DNA of 11,849 nt, from positions 1 through 11,849 of the forward strand of contig WAQG01000084.1 in assembly GCA_015520395.1 (NCBI GenBank), in the 5' to 3' direction. Positions 6,277 through 11,849 of the stretch are shown piece after piece. The stretch's first letter is position 1, and each line of letters opens with the position of its first letter. Below the pieces are notes generated by a model that was given only the letters and a program-made list of their open reading frames with translations, did not search any database and was not told the DNA's origin. The position numbers and the translations under genes were made by a program. Source of the DNA: Candidatus Geoarchaeota archaeon (GTDB lineage Archaea > Thermoproteota > Thermoprotei > Gearchaeales > WAQG01).

Positions 6277-7557
6277 ATGGTGCCTGTTATGCCTGTTAAG
6301 GCCGATTTCGTCATAGTCCACGCTAACGAGCTTCTAACAATGCGGGGAGCCTCTGAGAGGCCTAAGGTTGGCGATGAGATGAGGGATCTCGGGATAATTA
6401 GGGATGGCGCGGTTGCCGTGAGGGATGGGAGGATAGTTGCAGTTGGAACCACCAAGGAGGTGTTAGACCGTGTTGAGAAGGGCTTCGAGCTTGTGGATGC
6501 GAGCGGCAAGGTGGTCTCACCTGGCTTCATAGACGCCCACGTCCATCTGGTCTTTAAGGGGACGAGGGAGGACGAGCTTGAGATGATGATAGAGGGGAAG
6601 ACGTATCTGGAGATAAAGCGGAGGGGCGGCGGGATGCCGAGAACCCTCAGGCTCACCAGGGCCGCCTCCCTCTGGGAGCTTGTTGAGGAGACCAAGAAAA
6701 TACTTGACCTCATGCTGATACATGGCACGACGACCATAGAGGCTAAGAGCGGGTATGAGATGACCTTTGAGGGCGAGATCAAGCAGTTGGAGGTTATCAG
6801 GACGCTCAACAAGATCCACCCGATAGACCTTGTGCCCACCTTCTGCGCCCAGGCAATACCGCCCGAGTGGGAGGGCAGGGGCGACGAGTTCACCAGGGAG
6901 ATCGTGGAGAAGTGGTTGCCGGAGATAGCGAGGCGGGGCTTAGCCGAATACGCCGATGTGTTCTGTGAAGTCGGGTTCTTCAACGTGGATCAGGCCCGAA
7001 GAATCCTGGTGAGGGCTAGGGAGCTGGGAATGAAGTTGAGGATACATGCCGACTGGCTGGCCCATAGTGGTGGGGGCGAGCTGGGCGCCGAACTGGGAGT
7101 CGTGTCCGCCGACCACCTCATCCACACTCCCATGGACGTGATAGACAGGCTGGCGGCCAAGGGGGTTTTAGGTGTGCTGCTGCCCACAACCCCGTTCTGC
7201 TACCTAGGCAAATACGCCAACGCCAGGGAGATAATAAGGAGGGGGCTGCCCATCGCCCTCGGAACGGATCTAAGCGCCATAAATATGAGCGAATCCATGC
7301 AGATGATGATGACCATAGCCGCCCTCCAGATGAAGATGACGCCCGCCGAGGTCTTCACAGCAGCCACCATAAACGCCGCCCACTCCATAAACAGGGCCCA
7401 TGAGATAGGGAGCATCGAGGAGGGCAAGAAGGCCGACATAATAATTCTGGACATGCCCAACCACAAGTTCATACCCTTCCACTACGGCGTAAACCTAGTA
7501 GAAATGGTTTTCAAGAACGGGAAGCTCGTTGCCGAGAAGGGAAGACTAGTACAATAA
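6277..7557 (+). CDS. Imidazolonepropionase-like (HutI-related) amidohydrolase
   Basis: This 426-residue metal-dependent amidohydrolase is closest in pattern to imidazolonepropionase, which opens the imidazolone ring in histidine breakdown. The metal ligands are visible: HVH (88-90), H257 in HADW and D331 in GTDLS. Other HutI-like stretches are EAKSGY (155-160), PPEWEGRGDEF (195-205), GGGELGAELGVVSADHLIH (265-283) and LLPTTPF (301-307), with NAAHSINRAHEIGSIEEGKKADIIILD (366-392) at the end. Two pocket positions differ from HutI: the GAHA histidine is Q192 (CAQA), and the Glu/Gln after HAD is W260. The substrate may therefore differ from imidazolonepropionate. No hutH, hutU or hutG is nearby. 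The gene stands alone with its own TATA box; ATG 6277 fits that box, and ATG 6289 is a second possible start. It is convergent with the liv operon. Confidence 0.8.
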   Translation: MVPVMPVKADFVIVHANELLTMRGASERPKVGDEMRDLGIIRDGAVAVRDGRIVAVGTTKEVLDRVEKGFELVDASGKVVSPGFIDAHVHLVFKGTREDELEMMIEGKTYLEIKRRGGGMPRTLRLTRAASLWELVEETKKILDLMLIHGTTTIEAKSGYEMTFEGEIKQLEVIRTLNKIHPIDLVPTFCAQAIPPEWEGRGDEFTREIVEKWLPEIARRGLAEYADVFCEVGFFNVDQARRILVRARELGMKLRIHADWLAHSGGGELGAELGVVSADHLIHTPMDVIDRLAAKGVLGVLLPTTPFCYLGKYANAREIIRRGLPIALGTDLSAINMSESMQMMMTIAALQMKMTPAEVFTAATINAAHSINRAHEIGSIEEGKKADIIILDMPNHKFIPFHYGVNLVEMVFKNGKLVAEKGRLVQ

Positions 7558-7633
7558 ATATGGTCTGAAAGTCAACAAACCCCCCCACCCCCTGTTTATC
7601 TAGTGAAGTGGGAGTGAAGATAAGCAGCGGAAT
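7558..7633. other. Convergent intergenic region with a C-rich tract
   Basis: This 76-bp gap between the amidohydrolase and livF stops holds a C-run (7 Cs, A, 5 Cs, about 7580-7594) and a direct repeat, AGTGAAG, about ten bases apart (near 7601-7618). No clear T-rich terminator is visible on either strand, though both transcripts must end near here. Confidence 0.4.
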
Positions 7634-8344
7634 TTATTCGATTCCCAGATACGCCTTCTTTACCATTGGGTGCTCCATGGCCGACTTAGCGTCTGAGTGG
7701 AAGACCACCCTTCCTGTCTCGAGCACATAGCACCTATCAGCCACTTCAAGGGCCTTTCTGGCGTTCTGCTCAACTAGCAAGATTGTCACACCCCTCTCCT
7801 TTAACCTCTTTATCACCTTGAACACCTCCTTGACAACTATTGGCGCCAGGCCAAGGGAAGGCTCGTCCATAAGCAGGAGTTTCGCGTTGCTCATAAGGCC
7901 CCTCGCTATTGCCAGCATCTCGCCCTCCCCGCCACTAAGGGTCCTCGCCAACTGGTTTCTCCTCTCCCGCAGTATCGGGAACAGCTGGAAAACAGTTTGA
8001 AGGCCCCTCTCGACATCCTCCCTGCTCCTAACCACATAGGCCCCCATCAAGAGATTCTCCATCACTGTCAGGTACGGAAAGAGCCTTCGACCCTCGGGCA
8101 CATACCCTATCCCCATCTCAGCCCTCACCCATGGTGGCAGACCGGTTATATCCCGACCCATGAACATGATTTTTCCCGTGGTAGGCCTCACAAGCCCCAT
8201 CACCGCCTTGAGAAGCGTTGTTTTCCCAGCTCCGTTCCGCCCTATAACGGCAACGACTTCTCCCCTGCCAACCTCTATCGTGACTCTCTCAAGGGCCCTG
8301 ATCTTCCCATAATGGACTGTTAAACCCTCAACCCTAAGCATCAC
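7634..8344 (-). CDS. livF: Branched-chain amino-acid-type ABC transporter ATPase LivF
   Basis: This 236-residue ABC ATPase is the second nucleotide-binding subunit of a hydrophobic amino acid (HAAT) importer. It shows Walker A GRNGAGKT (35-42), the EGRRLFP segment (84-90) typical of LivF, signature LSGGEGEMLAIARGL (136-150), Walker B LLLMDEPSLGLAP (156-168), and VEQN (191-194) in place of the H-loop histidine. LivF proteins usually have that last feature, and it separates this protein from LivG. The start is GTG 8344, overlapping the LivG TGA by 4 nt, or the ATG directly after it at 8341; either gives translational coupling. It is last in the livKHMGF operon and works as a heterodimer with LivG on the cytoplasmic side. 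Confidence 0.92.
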   Translation of the reverse strand: MMLRVEGLTVHYGKIRALERVTIEVGRGEVVAVIGRNGAGKTTLLKAVMGLVRPTTGKIMFMGRDITGLPPWVRAEMGIGYVPEGRRLFPYLTVMENLLMGAYVVRSREDVERGLQTVFQLFPILRERRNQLARTLSGGEGEMLAIARGLMSNAKLLLMDEPSLGLAPIVVKEVFKVIKRLKERGVTILLVEQNARKALEVADRCYVLETGRVVFHSDAKSAMEHPMVKKAYLGIE

Positions 8345-9075
8345 CCAACACCCAGGTAGGCCTCCACAACCCTCCTATCCTCAATGACGGAGCTAGGGTC
8401 ACCCTCAGCTATTATCTCCCCATAGTTTAACACGTACATGCGGTCAGACAGCTCTACCGCCACAGGTACGTTATGTTCAACAAGCATTATTGTGATGCCG
8501 CTACGCCTAATGTTCTTTATGATCTCCTTGATCTCCGAGCTCTCCTCGTAACTCATCCCAGCCGTAGGCTCATCGAGGAGGAGGAGCTTGGGATCCACAG
8601 CTAGAGCTCTAGCCAGCTCTAACCTCTTTTGATAACCCAGGGGTAGTAGGCCAGCCTCAATCTCGGCGTAATCCTCAAGGCCAACCATCCTTATTATCGA
8701 TTCAGCCTTTCTAAAATACTCATCCCTCCTCCACCCCCTCATGAAGGAGAGGCCAAAGTAGTTCTTGTAGCCACATGCAATGAGCACGTTTTGAAAAACG
8801 GTAAGCCTCTTAAGAGGCTTCACTATCTGGAAGGTCCTGGCTATACCCAGCTTCACTATCTTGGCCGGAGGAAGGCCCTGGATCTCCCGCCCCTCAAAGA
8901 TTATCTTTCCAGAGGTGGGCTTAAGGAACCCAGTTATAAGGTTGAAGAGGGTTGTTTTTCCAGCGCCATTCGGACCAATTATACCTAGCACCTCCCCCTT
9001 CTCCACCCTTATGTTCACGTTGTTCACAGCTTTAAGCCCCCCGAAAGCTTTGGTGAGGTTACGGGTCTCAAGCAG
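8341..9075 (-). CDS. livG: Branched-chain amino-acid-type ABC transporter ATPase LivG
   Basis: From the preferred start this has 244 residues. Walker A is GPNGAGKT (34-41), the ABC signature is the LivG-type LPLGYQKRLELARAL (144-158), Walker B is LLLLDEPTAGMS (164-175) and the H-loop is H201 in LVEHN. ARTFQ (79-83) and the C-terminal VVEAYLG (236-242) are also LivG-like. The start is inferred to be CTG at 9075-9073, because a perfect GGGAGGTGG lies 6 nt upstream and the product then begins MLETRNLTKAFGG, the usual LivG N-terminus. No ATG, GTG or TTG is available nearby. The ATG at 9141 would add 22 residues unlike the family and overlap livM by 74 nt. With the CTG start the overlap with livM is 8 nt. 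Confidence 0.88.
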   Translation of the reverse strand: MLETRNLTKAFGGLKAVNNVNIRVEKGEVLGIIGPNGAGKTTLFNLITGFLKPTSGKIIFEGREIQGLPPAKIVKLGIARTFQIVKPLKRLTVFQNVLIACGYKNYFGLSFMRGWRRDEYFRKAESIIRMVGLEDYAEIEAGLLPLGYQKRLELARALAVDPKLLLLDEPTAGMSYEESSEIKEIIKNIRRSGITIMLVEHNVPVAVELSDRMYVLNYGEIIAEGDPSSVIEDRRVVEAYLGVG

Positions 9076-9967
9076 GTTTGACCACCTCCCTCCTAAGTAT
9101 GTTCCTAATGGCTCTGTCGATGGGACTTTCACGGCCAACAAGCCCCTCAGGCATGAACCTCAGCAGCAGTAGGAGGAAGACGGTGTACATGACCATCCTG
9201 TACTGCATTAGCGGCCTAAAGATCTCCGGAATAAGTATTACTATAGCTGAGCCTACGAAAGGGCCGTAGACCGAGCCCATACCACCCATTATGCACATGG
9301 TGAGTATCATTATGGAGATGGGGAATTCGAAGTCGCTATATACTATGTAGGTTTTGAAGTGTGCTAAGAGGCTGCCAGCTATCCCCCCGAAGCCCGCCCC
9401 TATCGAGAACGCTAGTATCTTGAACTTCCTCACATCGATCCCCATGCTCTGGGCAGCCTCTTCATCCTCTCTAAGGGCCTCGAAGGCCATCCCCATCCAG
9501 GATTTTTCGATCCACTTGTTAAACGCCATGGAGGCAGCGAGGATCACGTAGACGAGGAGCATGTAGCTGAGCCCCTTCAGCTTAAATCCCATCAACACAG
9601 GCCTGGGGATATTGATGATCCCGAACGAGCCCCCAAATAAGTCATAGTAGAGAAAGATTGCCACTACTATGAAGTTGAATCCTATCGTGGTAATGGCCAG
9701 GAAGTCGTGTCTCAGCCTTATGCTCACCAACCCTAGGAGGACACCTATGCCCATCGCGACCAGGCCGGAGAGTGGAAGGGCGACCCAGAACGAAAAGCCT
9801 AGACGGGTTGTCAGTATGGCTGAAGTGAACGCGCCTATCCCCACGAAGGCGGCCTGGCCAAGGTTAACCTGCCCCGCATAGCCCATGGTTATGTTTAGGC
9901 CTAGCGTCGCTATGGCATACGCCCCTATTACTGTGAAGAGCGTCACGTAGTACATCTCTATAATCAT
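9068..9967 (-). CDS. livM: Branched-chain amino-acid-type ABC transporter permease LivM
   Basis: This 299-residue membrane permease has about eight or nine helices. The LivM hallmarks are ITMGYAGQVNLGQAAFVGIGAF (26-47), LRHDFLAITTIGF (85-97), the EAA-type coupling loop AFEALREDEEAAQSMGIDV (161-179), which docks on the ATPases, and GGMGSVYGPFVGSA (228-241). With LivH it forms the channel. It starts at ATG 9967, 13 nt after the livH stop, behind a G-rich stretch; an ATG at 9955 is also possible. The last codons overlap the livG start region and contain its ribosome site. Confidence 0.92.
   Translation of the reverse strand: MIIEMYYVTLFTVIGAYAIATLGLNITMGYAGQVNLGQAAFVGIGAFTSAILTTRLGFSFWVALPLSGLVAMGIGVLLGLVSIRLRHDFLAITTIGFNFIVVAIFLYYDLFGGSFGIINIPRPVLMGFKLKGLSYMLLVYVILAASMAFNKWIEKSWMGMAFEALREDEEAAQSMGIDVRKFKILAFSIGAGFGGIAGSLLAHFKTYIVYSDFEFPISIMILTMCIMGGMGSVYGPFVGSAIVILIPEIFRPLMQYRMVMYTVFLLLLLRFMPEGLVGRESPIDRAIRNILRREVVKPA
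9082..9090 (-). promoter_or_regulatory. Shine-Dalgarno that selects the livG CTG start
   Basis: GGGAGGTGG on the minus strand, 6 nt before CTG 9075, is identical to the site before the partial gene at 193. It lies inside the last codons of livM and is complementary to the usual archaeal 16S rRNA tail. Confidence 0.6.
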
Positions 9968-9980
9968 CGCCGCCGCCCCC

Positions 9981-10853
9981 CTATTCAGCCCTCCCCAACA
10001 GTCCCTGAGGCCGGAATATCAGCAGAACCGTCATTATTATGAAGGCGAAGGCCTCCCTTGGAAGGATGTGTCCAAAGTGGGCGGTTAGGAACGCCTCACT
10101 TATTCCAAGTATAAGGCCGCCGAGAACCGCCCCACTTATGCTGCCGAACCCCCCCAAGACTATCACCACCAAGCCCTTATACGCGACCATGTCCCCCATG
10201 AATGGTGAGATGCTCGCGTAGTACATGCCGACCAGCACACCACCCAGCCCCGCAAGGGCTGAGCCAAGTGCAAAGTTTACGTCCACAATCCTCACAACGT
10301 TTACGCCCATGGACTGGGCTATCTCCTGATCCTGGATGAGCGCCCTTGAGGCCAGGCCAATCTTGCTCTTATTTATAAACAGCCAAAGGGCCGCGGTCAC
10401 GGAATATACAAGGACTAGGACCAGGAGTTGGTGGGAGGTGACAACTACTCCTCCAACCTCGTAACTTATGAGCGGGATGTTTATGTGGAAGCCCTTGGGG
10501 TGATGACCAAATATATTGGCGCCTAGCTCCTCTATCAGTATGAAGAGGGCTATGCTTATCATCAGGGGGATGTGTCTGGGCTTATCTAGCATGGGAAGGT
10601 AAAACGCCCTTTCAATAAGCACTCCCATAACCATTGCCCCAAGGCTCCCAGCCAGGAGAGCGGCGGCGACGTTCTCGGTGTAGAGGAACGTCATATAGCC
10701 TATGTAGGCCCCCACCATGTAGACCCCGGCGTGCGCTATGTGGAGCACCTTAAGTATCCCGTAGACTATGGTAAGGCCAAGGGCTATAGCGACGTAGATA
10801 GCCCCCATCGTAACCCCGCTTAAGAGCTCCTGAAGTATGAATGAGGGGATCAT
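9981..10853 (-). CDS. livH: Branched-chain amino-acid-type ABC transporter permease LivH
   Basis: This 290-residue polytopic permease, from ATG 10853, pairs with LivM. Hallmarks, counted from that start, are GAIYVAIALGLTIVYGILKVLHIAHAG (17-43), the coupling loop ASRALIQDQEIAQSMGVNV (168-186), and GGFGSISGAVLGGLILGISEA (214-234). The ATG at 10853 is preferred because GGTGG sits 5 nt upstream. A GTG at 10862, three codons earlier, is the longer alternative and has no clear ribosome site. A 48-57 nt gap separates it from livK and carries a possible internal promoter. Confidence 0.92.
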   Translation of the reverse strand: MIPSFILQELLSGVTMGAIYVAIALGLTIVYGILKVLHIAHAGVYMVGAYIGYMTFLYTENVAAALLAGSLGAMVMGVLIERAFYLPMLDKPRHIPLMISIALFILIEELGANIFGHHPKGFHINIPLISYEVGGVVVTSHQLLVLVLVYSVTAALWLFINKSKIGLASRALIQDQEIAQSMGVNVVRIVDVNFALGSALAGLGGVLVGMYYASISPFMGDMVAYKGLVVIVLGGFGSISGAVLGGLILGISEAFLTAHFGHILPREAFAFIIMTVLLIFRPQGLLGRAE

Positions 10854-10895
10854 GTCGCCCACCGCAGCTCAATTAGAAAAATTTGGTTTATGGTT

Positions 10896-10904
10896 GATAT
10901 AAGG
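10896..10904 (-). promoter_or_regulatory. Possible internal promoter between livK and livH
   Basis: CCTTATATC on the minus strand resembles an archaeal TATA box and would start transcription near 10873, about 10-20 nt before livH. An oligo-T tract (10881-10877) follows and may partly terminate the livK transcript. Both would allow livK to be made at a different level from the membrane parts. Confidence 0.35.
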
Positions 10905-10910
10905 CTTGGT

Positions 10911-11849
10911 TTACTCAGGGGGAGTTATTATATCCTCTCTGGTTATCTCGGCGTAGAAGTGGAACTCCCCATTCTCCACCTTCTGTAGGGTCATATACTT
11001 TATGGCGTTGCCGTTCTCGGTGAAGCCAACGATCCTACCGGTAACCCCGTCAAAGTTCGAGAGCGCCTTCAGGGCACCGACGATGGCGTCGGGATCCGTG
11101 CTCCCGGCGTCTTCGATTGCTTTGGCTAGGACGAGCACGGCGTCATATGCGGAGGCTGCAACCATGTCGGCCGGTATCCCTGTCTTCTCCTTATACTTCT
11201 TAAGGAAGTCCTGAACCAGCCCAGACTCGCTATCCCTGTTGAGGTCTGTTACTATCACGACGCCCTCGGCGGCGTCTCCCGCAATCTCTATGAACTTCGG
11301 TGAATCGAAGCCCTCACAGCCAAGTATTGGAACAGTGATTCCCAGCTCCCTAGCCTGTTTCACAGCAACGGCGTGTGGGTAATAGCCAAATATCATTAGG
11401 AGATCCAGGCCCTCAATATTCTTTATCTCGCTGAGCCAGGGCGTAAAGTCCTTGTCGCCCATCTGGAACTTCTCCATATAGACAACCTCAGCTCCAAGAC
11501 TCTCAGCCATTTCCTTAGCGTTCTCCGCCAGGGCCACGCCGAACGGATTATCTATATAGAGTATGGCGATCTTCTTAGCGTTAAAGTGGGTCACGGCTGC
11601 AAACCCGGCCGCCTTGCCCTCAGTCACCCCCATCATCCCAACCCTGAAGACGTAGTTCTTATCCTTAGTTATCATGGGGTTAACAGCGTAGGCCACCACG
11701 AGTGGCACGCCCGCCTCCTCATAGACGGAGGAGGCAGCCAAGGTTGTTCCACTGTAGGAGCCGCTAACCGCGGCCACCACCTTATCCTGCTCTATAAGCT
11801 TATGGGAAACAGCGATGGCCTGGTCAGGATTAAGCGCATCGTCGTAATA
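10911..11849 (-). CDS. livK: ABC transporter solute-binding protein, LivK/Peripla_BP_6 type, N-terminus missing
   Basis: The frame is open to the right edge, so the signal peptide and first lobe start are outside; 312 residues are visible. The visible part begins YYDDALNPDQAIAVSHKLIEQDKVV, continues with SGTTLAASSVYEEAGVPLVV and NYVFRVGMM, and has GLDLLMIFGYYPHAVAVKQARELG further on. These are standard for type I periplasmic-binding proteins of the LivJ/LivK/AmiC group. It ends with DGVTGRIVGFTENGNAIK and a short tail. It captures the substrate outside the cell and hands it to LivHM. The substrate class (branched-chain or other amino acids, amides, urea) cannot be settled from this part. It is first of the visible liv genes, with a stop at TAA 10911. 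Confidence 0.9.
   Translation of the reverse strand, partial: YYDDALNPDQAIAVSHKLIEQDKVVAAVSGSYSGTTLAASSVYEEAGVPLVVAYAVNPMITKDKNYVFRVGMMGVTEGKAAGFAAVTHFNAKKIAILYIDNPFGVALAENAKEMAESLGAEVVYMEKFQMGDKDFTPWLSEIKNIEGLDLLMIFGYYPHAVAVKQARELGITVPILGCEGFDSPKFIEIAGDAAEGVVIVTDLNRDSESGLVQDFLKKYKEKTGIPADMVAASAYDAVLVLAKAIEDAGSTDPDAIVGALKALSNFDGVTGRIVGFTENGNAIKYMTLQKVENGEFHFYAEITREDIITPPE

Noticed and set aside
7580..7597. G-quadruplex on the minus strand from the G-rich complement of the C-run.
   Set aside because: Only two long G-runs are present, not the four needed for an intramolecular quadruplex.
9076..9141. LivG start at the ATG at 9141.
   Set aside because: It adds 22 residues unlike LivG N-termini, overlaps livM by 74 nt, and ignores the strong ribosome site placed before CTG 9075.
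6277..11849. A single histidine uptake and degradation operon.
   Set aside because: The amidohydrolase is on the opposite strand, convergent with the liv genes, and no hutH, hutU or hutG is present.

Overview
The window reads as a piece of a thermophilic archaeal chromosome, most likely from the Thermoproteota or a relative. Arginine is mostly AGG/AGA and isoleucine is often ATA. Several genes start within a few bases of the position expected for a transcript made from an upstream TATA box (near-leaderless genes), while genes inside operons have GGAGGTG-type ribosome sites. The EB_dh haem protein and multi-spanning membrane protein pair recalls the Sulfolobales cytochrome b558/566 genes cbsA and cbsB. 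The lineage is an inference; there is no rRNA marker here.

Left half (1-6178): a surface redox locus. On the minus strand, a Tat-exported protein with four [4Fe-4S] clusters is followed by an NrfD/ActC/PsrC-type quinone-reactive membrane subunit. After that comes a secreted protein that begins like a DOMON/CBM9-like domain and runs off the left edge. Divergent from this operon is an unusual membrane protein with three N-terminal helices, a winged helix-turn-helix and a C-terminal RDD domain. Next, on the plus strand, come a CbsA-like haem-binding (EB_dh/DOMON) ectoprotein on a coiled-coil stalk with a C-terminal anchor and a polytopic CbsB-like partner. A small emfourin-like protein follows. 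The FeS promoter and the CbsA promoter share a 14-bp box (AATTGARATTTTCC) at nearly the same distance upstream of TATA. The two operons on either side of the HTH-RDD gene are therefore probably co-regulated, and that protein is the obvious candidate regulator.

Right half (6179-11849): a lone plus-strand amidohydrolase of the imidazolonepropionase (HutI) group keeps the metal ligands but has changed substrate-pocket residues. It faces, tail to tail, a minus-strand livKHMGF operon for a branched-chain amino-acid-type (HAAT) ABC transporter. The solute-binding protein is cut by the right edge. LivG appears to start at a CTG codon behind a perfect Shine-Dalgarno, overlapping the end of livM. A possible internal promoter and oligo-T tract lie between livK and livH.

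No tRNA, rRNA, CRISPR array, insertion sequence or integrase was seen. No catalytic (molybdopterin or other) subunit for the FeS/NrfD complex lies inside the window; if one exists it is outside, possibly beyond the left edge.
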